Assembly: GCF_032062135.1 (NCBI RefSeq)
Contig: NC_092861.1
Coordinates: 138,277,725 to 138,341,724 of the forward strand
Direction of reading: 5' to 3'
Length of the DNA stretch: 64,000 nucleotides
Source: Pyxicephalus adspersus
Taxonomy: Eukaryota; Chordata; Amphibia; Anura; Pyxicephalidae
In this document: in pieces, positions 1 through 44,150 of the stretch
How the letters are laid out: each line of letters starts with the position of its first letter
Numbering within the stretch: the first letter of the stretch is position 1
Position numbers and translations under genes: made by a program
Notes under the pieces: model-generated
Database searches by the model: none
Told to the model about the DNA's origin: nothing
What the model saw: only the letters and a program-made list of their open reading frames with translations

Positions 1-2988
1 TCCATATGAAAAATGCTCAGCACTATGGCCAACAGTGAACATCTCCATGATTTATAAGTGAACAGAAGCTGTGACAAGTAGAATTCCTTTGCTTCTTTGG
101 GCCACTGCCAGAAAGTCATTAAATACCCCTGAAAGCTTTGTATTTATTTAGTGGAATCCCATAGTAGTAAAACTAAATATATCCTTTTAAAGTCAAAATG
201 AAGGCTCATTCCATCTGTTCTCTGACATTCTTAAAACATACACATAATTGTTTATCTGTGAAGAGGAAAAGTTTACAGAGCTGAGATACGTGGTAAGTCC
301 AACACTGTAAAGACAATGAAGTGAACCTGACACCCTACCATGGAAGTCATTCTGTAACGTCAACCGGTTCTCAACCTATTAATACTCTGGATACTTCCAA
401 AATATTGATATTAGACATGAAATGATATGTCTGAATTGGCAATATGCATTGTCATATATTTCGGGTTAGTTTACAAAAGGGTGAGTGGGCTTAAAAGTGA
501 CATTTGAAGAGCATTTTGGTAGATGTATCATCTGCCTATTATTCCATTAGAGAAACATTCTTTTTGGGAACCTGGGTGCAGGAGAAAGGTCTTAGGCGGA
601 AATGGCGGAGGTAACCTGGTATTTGTAACTATATTTTCACAGCTCTTTTATATGTTAGCTCAAAATATGCCATAATAATTTTGGAGTTTTAGTTTAATCA
701 ATAAACATTTTAAACAGGCAACATGATGAAAAAGGTAACCAGTGCTGCAGTGCCTTTGTGTTAACAATGACATGCTGTCTTTAGGACAATGCTTGGTTGT
801 ATTACTTGACTACTTCTCTTTCACATTATGTCCAGGTCTTTAAGCCACTGCGAAAGGTCACTTCTCAGCAACCTAGTCAATGCAAACAAAGCTAGCATCC
901 CCTCCCTTTGGAAGAACTCCCCTCCATACATGATTGTGCATAGGTTTGTAAAAGTTTATAGAAGATATATCTGCATCAGGCTCCACTGCCCAGTTTCCAT
1001 AAACATAGTTTCATCTATTTACCTAAAGATCTCACAGACTTATGGGGTCCATGTGTCTTCAACTTGTGCCTTTTCCCCTTTTTTAAATTCTTAAATGCTC
1101 ACCTTTCGTTGTGTCTTGTCACCAGGTTGGTTTCACCTCCTATTCCATTTCTTTTTCTCCACCTGTTACTTATTCCTATCGTCTTTGTTTCCCAAACTCA
1201 CTCACTTTTCAACCTTTCAACTTGCTTCCCTGAGTACTTTCCCTTACTTTCATGTCATGTATTTTTCTCTTGCTTTTTTCTTCTCTGTCTCACCCATTTC
1301 CAACTTTCCTATATTAAAACCTTAATGTTGGACATGTCTTGCTTCATGGTTTATTCTCCATCAGGTGTCTCCAAGCTGTTAAAAAACAACCTGACTTTAC
1401 AGTGTTGCAATTTAAAAAAAAATCTAAAGTATAAAAAATTGCAGCCAGCAGGTCATGTATTGCAGAGGGGACATATGATGACCTGCTTGATTGCAGTTTT
1501 TGTAAATACACTCACCTGCCCATGTTCCATTACTCGTGCTGCCATCTTTTTCTGCTCCTCCGCCAAAGTCCCAATTTTGGGTCTTCTTGATTGGCTGGGC
1601 CAGGATAATGTAAATCCTGCACATGTAGGGGAGTTCATTCATTCCAGGCAGCCTTGGGGGATGCTGGGATACCCAGTATATCTGCACTATGTACAGCTTA
1701 ACATTTCTTAAAAGACAGCAATCAGGCAGGTAAATATGTTTTCTTGCAGAAGGGTCATTGCCTGCCCCTTATGCAATAAAAATCCTGCCTGATAGCAAAT
1801 TTTCATCCAAAGAAATAATCCTTAAGAAAGAGTAGCTAGGAGTGGCTTGTTTTAACATTCTTCTATACCTTGTTAAGGTTATCTCAAGAGATTCATGTTC
1901 ATAGTCTAGAGGCGTTGCAATTTAGGCTTTCAATCTTTAGCCTGTTCCATGGTATTTGATGCTGTCTTTCTCACAGTTGTTTATACAATTGTTTTTCTAG
2001 GAGTAAATATAGGGATCACTTTATCAGGTAATAGGTTCAGAAATAAAAGCAGTGATGGCTTTCCATGTAGCTGTAATTATGGGGTGGGTAAACAAATCCA
2101 GTCAATTAACTTAAAAAATATAACAAGAAAACATTTTGGGTACAGTATGGACTATTTCAGACTCGTTGTAAGCTGCAGCATTTTGCTGCAGGATCAACCT
2201 TGCTCCTAACCACTTCTCTCAGTGAATGGGTGAACATTTTTTTGCACATGGCTGCAACAATTTTTTGCCTCGCTGGTGTTGTTAGAAGATTTGCATTGCA
2301 TTCAAATCTGGTTACCTGCGATGCAGTTCAAGCTGCCACCCACACTTTGTGTGTGTAAAAGGGCCCTTAGGTTTCAATCATTTAGTAAAAGGGTTGTCTT
2401 GGATCCACAATTCTAATGTTTCCTTTTGCCGTAGTTGACCAGAAACCATTCAATCCAAAATTCAAGCTTTGCTACCAACAGTCTTTACAGAAAGACAAGA
2501 ACAAACTGTCAACATACAGACAGCTTAGACACATTCTCTTACTGCAGTCATGTGAAATAACCTACTAAATATTCCACAGAGATTACACTGTGATTACAGA
2601 ATGTTTCCATTTGACTGCATCTCATTGAGTGTGAATTCAGTTTGTCCAGCTAAGGAAGATCGGTGCCCCTTTAACTGCAAAATTCCAAGTTCTTTCCAGA
2701 TTATTCAGGAAAGTCAAGCATCTGTTATGCATGTGTACTTTGCCTGATCTCACTCACTGTCTGGGGTTACAATAAGGTGAGAGGCTCTCTTCAATAAGTG
2801 CAAGAGACATTAAACTACTGACACAGTTGGAGTAAGGTTTACAACTTCAGGCAACAAGTAGCATCAATCAGTTACAGAAGTTTTATCCAAGATAGAATGT
2901 ACTAAAGTGCCTATTTTTGTGGATAGATTGAGGAAGTGAAAAGATCTGTAATAGTTCTTATTGCAGTCTGTGTTCCTGCTGAGTTTGT
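1..2988. other. PLEKHH2 intron 3, mostly unremarkable
   Basis: Bases 1065-1330 are strongly pyrimidine-rich on the plus strand, which produces long open frames without protein character. Bases 1430-1800 hold a MITE listed separately. Nothing else was recognised. Confidence 0.6.
1430..1800. mobile_element. MITE-like element, CAGGCAGGT / TTGCAGAAGGG family
   Basis: Inverted subterminal blocks read AGCAGGTCATGTATTGCAGA on the left and TTGCAGAAGGGTCATTGCC with CCTGCCTGATAGC on the right, around a core containing GGGAGTTCATTCATTCCAGG. The same blocks recur at 10905-11150, 25245-25365, 31185-31615 and 35575-35800, so this is a dispersed non-autonomous family. Its superfamily is not determined. Confidence 0.6.
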
Positions 2989-3423
2989 CTAAAGGTGCGT
3001 ACACACTTCCAATTTTTATCGTTCAAAACGAACGACGAACGATCGATTGGGCAAAAATCGTTCGTAAAAAAAGTAACCAACGACGCCGACGAGCGAGGAA
3101 AGTCGTTGGAAACGAACGACCGGACCGGCGGATCGGATTGGACGACGATCGTTGAACATCGCTCGTGTGTACGGTCATTCGTTGATTGTCCATGATCTGA
3201 GCATGCGTAATGAACGAACGTTCGTTCACTTTCCTGTCGTGCACATAGTTCCTCTATCGCTCAAACGATCGTATCTATTGTGNNNNNNNNNNNNNNNNNN
3301 NNNNNNNNNNNNNNNNNNNNNNNNNNNNNNNNNNNNNNNNNNNNNNNNNNNGTAGATATCGTGCAGGATCGTTCGTCGTTCGTTTTCCAACGATAATAAT
3401 TGGAAGTGTGTACGTAGCTTTAG
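2989..3423. mobile_element. Palindromic CpG-rich MITE interrupted by an assembly gap
   Basis: The left end CTAAAGGTGCGTACACACTT and the right end (reverse complement CTAAAGCTACGTACACACTT) form arms of about 55 bp that continue through ACGAACGACGAACGATC on both sides. The interior is rich in CGAACG and CGTTCG words. The gap sits at the expected hairpin tip. Confidence 0.75.
3283..3351. other. Assembly gap (69 N)
   Basis: A run of N lies inside a palindromic MITE, consistent with a hairpin that was hard to sequence or assemble. Confidence 0.99.
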
Positions 3424-3950
3424 TGACCATTATCCCCTGGTAAAAAATATAATGGGTAAACAAAACCTTTGGAGTTAAAGTGAAGGCTTCATGAAGGCTT
3501 CACCTGTATCCACCTGTGAAGGGATTTCTCTTCATTTTGAAAGATTTTTACTAACTTAAAGCCTATCTACATAGGTCCCAACATACACTTTAAGTCTGAA
3601 AGTTTTAAAATAATCTTAACCTCTTGAACTCAGATCAACAAAAAGCCAGCCCAAATACAATGTTATCACTTATCCAATCCTAGATGACTGGAAGTATTAT
3701 TACTTTTTATTTTAAAGCTAATAAAAAAAAGGTCAGTTAATAAAAAAAAAATATTTTAAAGCAATCAGGCTAGAGGGTGAAAATATTATTCCTTCTATAC
3801 ACAGATGACTCAGTAAGGGTAAAGTACATTTTCACAGAGTTTTCACTGCTGCTATGTAGGGATAGATGGAGAAATAGAGACAGCAATAAAGAGTTTCCAA
3901 CTACTTCCATGCATAGATACTGAGGTATGAGTACAAAGACAGGAATCAGA

Positions 3951-4494
3951 AGGGGAACCCTTGAAATACCTTTCAGGTCTTTAGGAAACCCCTACTATAA
4001 TTGCTATTTCTACATCTCACATTATGTTAGTGTGGTGGTCAGGGGGATGAATGTCTCTTACATTGCTGGGAAGAATGCCACCCCAACAGATAGCCAAAAA
4101 ATCATTGATCTCACTTAAAGCGTACCTAAACTCAGAATTTTTACTTTACATAAAAGGGTAGACAACCCCTTTATTTAAAGTAAAGATTTTGTTTGTGCAC
4201 TGCTCCCTTAATTCTTGATCACCTAGGCAATCAAGAATGAATGGGAGCGCAGAGCCTTCTGGGATACCTACATCCCGCATTCCGGGAGGCTCTTGGCTGC
4301 TCCTTCTGCGCATGCCCTACCCGATGGAAAAAATTTCCTCACAGATGGACTGATCTGCGGGATTGAAGGTAAGTGTGATTTTTTTTTGTTTTGGGTTTAC
4401 TTCCAGGGCCACAAATTGCTCATTGTTCAATGATTGCCCTAGCAACCTCTGGAGGAGCCCTAAGGTTCCACAGAACCCTAGTTGAGAAACACTG
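3951..4494. mobile_element. hAT-like element (GTTGAGAAACACTG end) with internal TTAA element
   Basis: The right terminus reads AGTTGAGAAACACTG, a typical hAT end. Its flanking blocks (GGGGAACCCTTGAAATA on the left; TAGCAACCTCTGGAGGAGCC on the right) recur in the copies at 46084-46553 and 48435-49284. The left terminus is truncated. The middle is occupied by an inserted TTAA-type element. Confidence 0.7.
4115..4404. mobile_element. TTAA-type non-autonomous element
   Basis: It begins TTAAAGCGTACCTAAACTCA and ends in a TTTTGGGTTTACTTC block. It is the same family as 34552-35030, 45517-46020 and 46146-46399. TTAA target duplications at better preserved copies suggest the piggyBac or Kolobok superfamily. 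The right TTAA is lost here. Confidence 0.65.
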
Positions 4495-5780
4495 CACTGG
4501 AGGATGCCCCCATACAATGCCTGCATGTGTCGGGCAGGAGAACTGAAAGTTCACTTTAATTTTTTTTTCTCAACACCCATTTCTGTAATGCATTTATTAG
4601 TGACTACTTTTACTGTTCTCCCTGACCAGTGGTGTAGGAATTTGGGTTACAGTGGTTGCACATGTGATTAGGCCTACACTACTGCCTAACAGGATCCATA
4701 AATTCTCATCCACCCATCACTCCCCTTTTCCTTTAAAACAAAGCTTTGGGTCCTGCAAAACTGACATGCAGCCAATTAATATTTAAAGTAGAAACTTTAG
4801 ATAAAAGCAATATTATCTAGAGAGGGTACAGCAATATCCCCTGTGTGAATAACTTTTCCTTATGTGGGTAAAGTTTATTGTAGATAACTCTTTTGCTGAG
4901 GGTGCAAAGTAATTCCATTCTCGTGGGCAGCACAGTAAAAACAAGAGTAGTTTTGGCTTCTGATTAACCCGCTTTCAATGGGTAACTATTTTGTATTCCG
5001 TATTAACCTTACATTTGCATAGAGTCACATGAAGAAGGGTAAAGCTGATACTAATATGCATTAGCAGAACAGTGCAGGGCCAATTTATTGACTTTAACCA
5101 AATCAACTCATCCAATCAAAAATTCTGCATTAAACAATACCAAAACATTATACAAAATTAAAGCAATATAATAACCTTAGATTGTACTTTACATCTTCAG
5201 TACCTAGAGGAGGGTGACATCAAAGACTTTGGCTAGATTCTAGAAAAGTTAAATACAAGAAAAAACTCCTGCACTCCACTAAAGTGTTGTCTAACAAGAT
5301 ACGGGATCCTCAGCTTTCCAAGATCCTCTGAGAAAGTCCAATGCCGTCACCTTCACCTAGCAGAGTCTTCTGATATCTGGGGTTGAAGTTATAAATACAC
5401 ATACTTCTGGATCTTCTTAAGTTTGATTTTGTTTGTATGTTTAATGACAGGTGAAGGTGTACAGTATAAGCAGATCTTGCATTTTGATACAAGGTCTGCT
5501 TTAAGTGTCACAACACAACAGAAAATCAACATCCAAAAAATGCCAACACAAAAGTTCCATAATAAATCCACAAAACAAGAACAGTTCCAGTAACAGCTGG
5601 AAGCAGACTTGGATTGAGATCATAAAGGCATGAGTTTCCACATTTACAGCCTGGTGACATTCTATTTGGCCGTGTTTAGGATTACTGTATGCCCAACCTA
5701 ATAGCATTTTCCAAAAAACAAATGTCATGGCAAATTCTATTAAGTGATTCACACAATTAACATTAAATGGTAGCTAGTGT
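4495..5780. other. Intron sequence without recognised features
   Basis: Nothing coding or repetitive was recognised. Two minus-strand open frames at 5310-5752 are short, overlap one another and have no protein character. Confidence 0.5.
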
Positions 5781-6475
5781 TGGTGTTCGAATTCGGGTTG
5801 TCCTTATATTCGACCCGAATATGGCTGTTCGAATTCAGATAGACCCGACCCGAAAAACCCGGGAAAAATTATGATAAAGTAATTTAATGAATGTGTGTGA
5901 TTTGTGTAACTAACTAACGGTTATCCCACAATGACAGGATGATTCCTGTCAGTGTGGGATCCCCAGGCACTAGAGGTTAAATGGGGATAAGTTTCCCCAT
6001 TCATCATGTCTAGTGCTCTGTGATTGGTTGAGGAAAGGTAAACCCTGATGACAGCTCAAGCGACATCAGGATTTTCCTTTCCCTAGCCAATCACAGAGCA
6101 CTAGAGGTGAATGAATGGGGAAACCTATCCCCATTTAGCCTCTGGTGCCCCGGGGATCTTCCCAATGCGGCAGCGGCCAGCATTTATTGAGAACAGTGTG
6201 CGATCCGCGGCACTAGAGGTTAAATGGGGACAAGTCTCCCCATTCAAAACTTTCAGTGCTCTCTGATTAGTTAAAGTAAGCTTTCCTCAGCCAATCAGGG
6301 AGCACTATCCCTATTCCTAGATAGGGTTTTTTTCTAGCCAGGAACACAGGACTCCCTGTGTTCTTGGATACAGAAACTCTATCCAAGAACACATTCAACT
6401 AGTGAAGGGGTGTAAGAGCAATCAGGGGAGCAGAGCTGTCAGCTCTGCTTCCCTGATCGCTCTTGTAGTTCTTCA
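5780..6475. repeat. Cluster of consecutive inverted repeats (hairpin array)
   Basis: The arm at 5957-6048 (containing CACTAGAGGTTAAATGGGGA) is complemented by the arm at 6064-6157 with a spacer of about 15 bp. A shortened second hairpin unit follows at 6199-6306. Smaller palindromes follow at 6339-6368 (ACACAGGACTCCCTGTGT), 6361-6390 and 6416-6470 (CAGAGCTGTCAGCTCTG). The left flank is rich in TTCGAATTCGGG and CGACCCGAA words. It is probably a foldback or MITE-type element; the family is unknown to me. Confidence 0.7.
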
Positions 6476-7187
6476 CAGTCCCTAAAAAAACCCAAACTCT
6501 CCCACCATTGAGTTTAATTTTGGCAACTATTTGCCATATTTTCAAAATGCATTGGAGTCATTGGGGAAGTTGACTTTTGAAGACGAAGAGGTAAGGGATG
6601 TTAGGTTTTAGCGTTGGGTTTAAGCCAGAATCTGGGGGTTATGGAAGTTTCCTTTAACAAACCTGGACCTGATCATGTGCCAGCCTCTCACTATTTTTTT
6701 TTTTAGAAGTTTAATAACGTAAATGTACCAAAAAAAAGACTAAACCCCCCTTAAACATGGATAGAAAAAAAAATGCTCCAGCAGTTTGTAGAATAGCCTA
6801 ATCTCTCATTATCTGTTTTCAGTAACAATTGCCTATCAAAAACAAGTCCTATTGTAACCAATGGTTCTGTTCCCTATATGAGGTCTAAAGCCTGCAATGT
6901 TCAGCCAAAAAATTGGTTGTGTACAGTGAATCTGCCCAAAGTGGGAAGCTTTGGAAAGCCTAGACCTCCATGTCCACATTCTAAGGTCTCCATCAGAAAT
7001 TAAGAAGGATTTAATTCAAGACTACCCTAGTCAACTTAAAAAATATTAACTGTATATGTGCTACTACTACCATGATGCTTCTTGCAAACATACATTGGGC
7101 TTTATTTTGCGTAGTTACTATAACATAATATAATATTTCAGTTACAGGACAGCTGACAATTATCACATAGACATTATTTGCAATTAC
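6475..7187. other. PLEKHH2 intron 3 end, nothing recognised
   Basis: This is AT-rich intron next to the exon at 7188-7250, with no repeat boundary found. Confidence 0.4.
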
Positions 7188-38519
<31,332 letters not shown>

Positions 38520-39104
38520 TCAATGCTCCCTCCTCTACTTCCTGTAGTGGATCTGCTATTACAATGAACCATCTGTGAGACCGGGCTGAATCCAGCTACT
38601 TATATACACCTATAAAATGTCACGGATGCCAGGCCTGTTGATGTAGCGCAGACATGATGAACAAGTCATTATTGTCCCAAAAGTCCCATAACAAATAAAG
38701 AAAAATTGTTGGCAAAGATACCTGGTGATGTTAAAGTGATACAAAATAAATATGATAGAAACTGATACTTTAATTATAGGTGGTGTCTGATTGGCTGAGT
38801 CAGCCCCCGGCTTCTTGTACTGTGTGCTCTGGCAATTCAAATAGATATATCTCACTGCCAATGTTCTTGGCAGTGATATCTATCTGCTCCTGCCCACCTG
38901 GGAATTTTGTGTTCTTGTTTACCCCTGTGTCTTCTAGGACCACCTGTTGAACTCTTCATATTAAAAAATAAATTATCATTGCAGCAGGCATGCAGTCTTA
39001 GGAAATCAGTGCAGATTTTTAACTTAAAGAGATCCTGAGAGATGTAACACATAGTCAGATGGGCTACAAAAATGCCAATTCGGGATTTAGTTTGCTAAAG
39101 CCTT

Positions 39105-39243
39105 TTATTATTCAACAGGATTTATATAGTGCCAACATATTACGCAGCACTGTACATTAAATAAGGGTTGGAAATGGCAGACAGATACACTCAGTGACAC
39201 AGAAGGAGGAGAGGACCCTGCCCGGAAGAGCTTACAATCTAGG
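39105..39243 (-). mobile_element. L2-like LINE 3' tail (minus orientation)
   Basis: TTATATAGTGCCAACATATT, ACGCAGCACTGTACATTAAA and GGAAGAGCTTACAATCTAGG: the reverse of the plus-strand tails. Confidence 0.87.
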
Positions 39244-42205
39244 AGATAGGAGCCTTGATTAGCATAACCAAGTTGTTCTTTTACATGTTTTCTTGTTCTT
39301 TTTGTTGGATTTCAGTACTGCTAACCTTTTGCAGCGTCTTGCAGGCAAATCATGTCTACATGAAACCAAGCAATGGCTTCAGGGTGTTCTGATGGTTATA
39401 ACAGTAGATCATGTCTGCATAACTTGTGGTCACCATCTGAAGTCTATATGACAGGGAGACAATGCTGGAATATACTGAGAGACACCAAAGCCACCCATGA
39501 ATGGGCACCAGGGGAAGCAGGGGGTGGAAGCTGGATCAGGTATTGGACACTTTTGGAAGTGTATCGGATGCAGAAGAATATTTGGCAGTGGTTGGATGGA
39601 AAGATCTGTTGGAATCTCAAGGTGCAGAATGTGATGCCATAAAACTGTCCAACTGCTGTTAACGCATGGTAATGCACATTATGCTGAGTGTTACTGTTCA
39701 TTGTAATAAAGCAGAATAGACAAATGCATAATTTTTTTCCAACGCAAATGTAGTACGATTCTGTGTGTTGTGGTGTGCTGCAATCCACCAGCATTATTAA
39801 TGCATTAACAATAACATTGATGTGTTAACATTTGTTGCTGTAACACTTGCATTATGGCGTGAATTCCTAGAAGGAAAAAGTGTGAATGTTGAGTGCCTGC
39901 CCTTATACCTACCTCATCTAGTGGTCTTATCCAAATATCCAGCAATTATCCGGCACCTCCTGGTATAGCGTAACAAGTGTACCAGGTCTGCTCAGTCCTA
40001 CTGTACCAGGACCCATTAGTGGAATCCCTGTTTCTGATGGAGAAATACAAGGTTCAATAATTCCATGTATAAGGAAACAAGTGACCGGGGCCTGCTCCTA
40101 TAAATGCCTAAATTCTTCAAAGCCACTGTTGTCCTAGTAAATACCTGATACTTCTGGGAATTGGAAAGCCCAGGTATTGGTATTGGATATGCTTAGGCCT
40201 AGGGAGATTTCCCCTCACTTTCTAATAAAACTTAAAAAAATACAATGTATTGGCTTCATTTTAATGTACTTAATAATTTGCTTTGCAATTTGAAACAGTA
40301 TTCATACCCTCACATAACAATAATGTATACATAGGATTTTTACTGAATACATCACAAAATTCCCTAACAAAATTCAAGTAATTTAAAATTGTATTGTATC
40401 CTAAGTACAACATATAACAATTTAAGTCTGATCAAATTCCTTAAAGGTGCTGCAGCTTCAGTTACAAAAAAACATGAACATAGAAGATCCTCAGAGAGGA
40501 CGAGGGGAACTTTTGTGAACTTTTCTAAACACACATCACAGTAATGATTGATAAATGAGCCTCATAGTGTCCCCAGACAAACCCTGATTCCTGCAGCATT
40601 TCTCACAATTATGAACTCAGCACCAATGACTTGGAACTAATCTAATATGACATCAGAGAAGGGTGACCAAGCAGCTGGATTTGAATGTTGACGGTCCTGA
40701 CATATTTATAGATTCTTTGCACTTTGAAGTAAAGAGGTTAAAAGAGAATGGATAACTGTGATATAATAAGAAGTTATCGATTCATGAAAAATATTACGTT
40801 GGAAAATACATGGGGGTGGGGAGGGTGAACAAAGCTATTTACAATGTAGTAACAACAAAGATAAGTTTTGTTGTTAACATGCAAAAACAAAGCTATGCAT
40901 TCACCATCAACTTCTTATGGGTACTGGATAAATTGACCAAAAAAAATGGAAATCTGACTGGTGGCTAATGCTAATACACATGAACTGATTGTCACTTTTG
41001 ATCGGATCAAATTATTGGATTGCCTAGAAATTTGAAGTAGATTCAACAACAGCCTTATCCTAATATTTGGTCCTTGAATGCATATGTTTGAATGTAAACA
41101 ATGAATGTCCTATGTACAATGGGGAGCTTCCATGGCGCTGTGGTATATTCCATCCTCACCTCCAATGATCGGAAAGGCAATTTATTACACACATGTTTTG
41201 GGCTAAAAACAATAGTTGGCTCATAGGATGGTGGCATGCAAAGCTGGCAGTAGATTTGCTTGTGCATAACAGGCCAACGAGGTTCCTTGGACAATTCTTA
41301 TATCAGACACTGATAAAGGAGTCCTAATGGAACCCAATCAGTGACTGGCAGGTCATGATTTGGGACTTGGAGGCCATCCCAAAATCATGTTCACCAGTGG
41401 ACTTGTTTCTAGTTTTAACACTTACGTTACACTTAAGAAAAACATCAGTATATTCCAATATCAACATAAACGTACATATGCAGTTTCCCGCAGCCAACAT
41501 GGGTCACTTTAAGCAAAATAAACAACACTGTCTTTTGGTTTTGGCAGTGAAATACGTGCAAAAAAACATTGTTCAATCTGCTGCTTTAGGTTTGTAAATT
41601 TTCAGGGGCTGTGCGTGTGTTTACATAGGACAGTATGGGGAATCAATGGAGTTGCCAGGTGTTGAAACAACCCATGAATGGTGATAGGTGCTTTGAGTGT
41701 AAATTTATGGTGAATTAGAGTGAGAAAACAGCTGTCGTCCCATTAGCCACAGTTCCATTAAACACGATGAATTCCCTCTCCACCGAAAGACTTTGGCAAA
41801 CAACTTTATGTAAGTAAGGAACATCTGCAAGGTTTTGGTTGAATTTTCTTTTTCCCATAAAGTATTCAGAATATAACACTTTCAATCATGCAAATGTGTG
41901 TCATTTCAATGGGCGTGTATTGTTCAGACCGACTGGTAAAGTTTATGGTTGACGAAAGCAAATGGTAACAATTTTTTGTTTCTGAATAATTAAAACTTCC
42001 AAACAGTAACAAAGGATGTTTGTTTTCTGGACACAGTCTATAAAAACGCCACTGAAAAATTCAAGCAATTACTTATTTTAGCCCATTTTTGCCTCTTTGC
42101 ATCCATTTTCATGGACAAATCATTTATCATCCTCACGGTCAGGGCTTTTATAAGTATCCTAAACCAAAACATTTTTGAGTATAGAATCCTGTCTTTTATT
42201 ACCGT
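39244..42205. other. PLEKHH2 intron 1 or 5' flank, featureless
   Basis: Open frames such as 39373-39642 have no recognisable protein and no splice context. Nothing else was seen. Confidence 0.4.
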
Positions 42206-42207
42206 AT

Positions 42208-42610
42208 GCAGGGCTGGCCTTTGGGGTGTGCAACCAGAAGCACAAGGCACATCACTCCTGCCCTAAGTAGGGGTTAATGCTAGGAGCAAAGGGCATATGG
42301 GCCAGAAAGGCATTTGCTGGTCAGTATGCTCTATGTTTTTAAAAATGGGCTGCCCCGAGGAGTTATATGCAGAAGAGGCAGGGAAGAGCATGCAAAAACA
42401 GTTGACTGCAGATTTGGGAGAAGCAGATACTTGCAAAGACTGGAGTACTGAGGCATTGCTCCAGGGCCAGCCCAATTTTTAAATAATGTAGCAGCCTGGA
42501 GGGGCAAATGTCTCCTGGGCCTGCTTCCCATCCTTGCATGCCCCTAGATCCTGGCAGTCCCCCCTTCCCCATTGCAAGGGTGCTGGCAGCAGCTAAGACT
42601 AGCCCTCCAC
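42208..42610. mobile_element. Possible hAT-like element (CAGGGCTGGCC end)
   Basis: The left part reads CAGGGCTGGCCTTTGG and the right part ends AAGACTAGCCCTC, an imperfect inverted match. No target duplication was found, so this is tentative. Confidence 0.3.
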
Positions 42611-43855
42611 AACAGTCACAGGTTGCTCCCCCTTAATGGTTGACCCGTATAGTTATACATCCATCTCACACAGGGCATCATTAAGCTTAATTTCAACCCT
42701 GGTTGTATGTCTCCTGTCTAGATAGATTTAACCTTACAAATTTTAAAATAATCTGAACAAAAATAGAAGGGAACACTTTCAGTTGGGACACTTGTTCTGA
42801 TTTTCTTTCTTTGGGGAGTTTCCCAACTTCCCGTCATGCCTAAAGGACAGGATGTAAGAGCAAGTCTCCCCAATGGAACACAGAAGGCAAACAGGAACCA
42901 AGGAAAATCTCTCCAAAAATAGGAGGTGACCCCACCCTTAGATATTTTTCATTGGAATAGGTGTCCCCATTGAAAATGTTTCCCTTTATTCATATTCTAG
43001 TATTAGTTCAAAAGTATGAATTTCCTTCTTTTCCCTGAAATTTCCCAAAACAATATATTAGCAATACCACCTGCACGGTACAAATAAAGCTCCATACAGG
43101 TGCACAGCTACAGGACAGCTGTACTAGCGCTAGAATTTCACTGGGGACAATCAAGAACGATCATCTCGGGAGATGAGAATCTGAATTTTGTACAGAGCCC
43201 AGGGCTATGTTTAGACTGGTGGAGAGGATGCAATACAGTTTCTGCTTCCTTACGTCAGTGAACCATTGCTTCAGGGAAGATGCTACATGTAGCGTCCACC
43301 CATGGCAGCCCAATGATGAATGAAAAAGACTGCAGTGCATGATTCACTACCGCCCACAACTGCCTGCTGGCAAACCTGAAAATGCTAATTTTCCCAACAA
43401 GGTGCCAGCCACTGTGGAAAGTATTGGGTCACTTGCTTCTGTTGCAAATATTAGCCTGCTCTGACAGCCAATACTACAGATATTGATAGCATATTGCTTT
43501 GCCTTCTTTTTTGATGACAATATAATGATAATACTTCTACACCGAAATATTATATTCCCATTTCAGTCAAAGTATTCCTTTAATGCATGAACATGCGGAT
43601 TTGTCATCATGTCTGTAAACAGCTTTTTAGGCAAATCTTTTTTTTGTATAATTTTAGCAAAATGTATTTTTTTGGAAATTACGCTAGAGAAACTGTTGCC
43701 TTACAAAAAGTAGAAATGTTGTCAGCTTGAAATGTGCTCTTCTTAATTTGACACAACAGAATGACAAACTGCTACAAATTGCAGCAGCTTAGTGTTGTCC
43801 ACCTGCAACAGTAAGTGCTGTTACTAGCTGGATCTAAAGGTGATAAACTTTGCAA
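42611..43855. other. Intergenic or intron sequence, nothing firm
   Basis: A scrap resembling the MITE family next to it (GATCATCTCGGGAGATGAGA) occurs near 43158. No gene. Confidence 0.4.
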
Positions 43856-44150
43856 GGGGTTCACAAAAATCAGTGCTTTAATGATCCTTTCCAACGACAA
43901 AAGACTGAAGGATGCATGAACGAGTGCTGTACATACAGCGCTGTTCTGCTCTATGGAGTGGGGAGGGGGAGAGTGAGGGAGCGGAACCCCGATGCACTCT
44001 CTCCCCTTCACTTGCATTGCCTTCGTTCCTCGCTCACGTTCGTCGGTGAACAATGTTGTGCGGCCGCTGCACACATGTCAGATTCTCATTGATACTAGCC
44101 CTGAAACTATAATTGGACGAGAATCATCTGACGTGTGTACATAACCTTAA
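43856..44150. mobile_element. MITE, CTGTACATACAGCGCTGTTC family
   Basis: The core GAGTGCTGTACATACAGCGC plus CTATGGAGTGGGGAGGGGG, and the right end GACGTGTGTACATAACCTTA. It shares its terminal TTAA (44147-44150) with the next element. Confidence 0.7.

Noticed and set aside
1064..1711. 215-codon open frame, the longest in the window
   Set aside because: It runs from a pyrimidine-rich tract into a MITE, has low-complexity composition and no recognisable domain.
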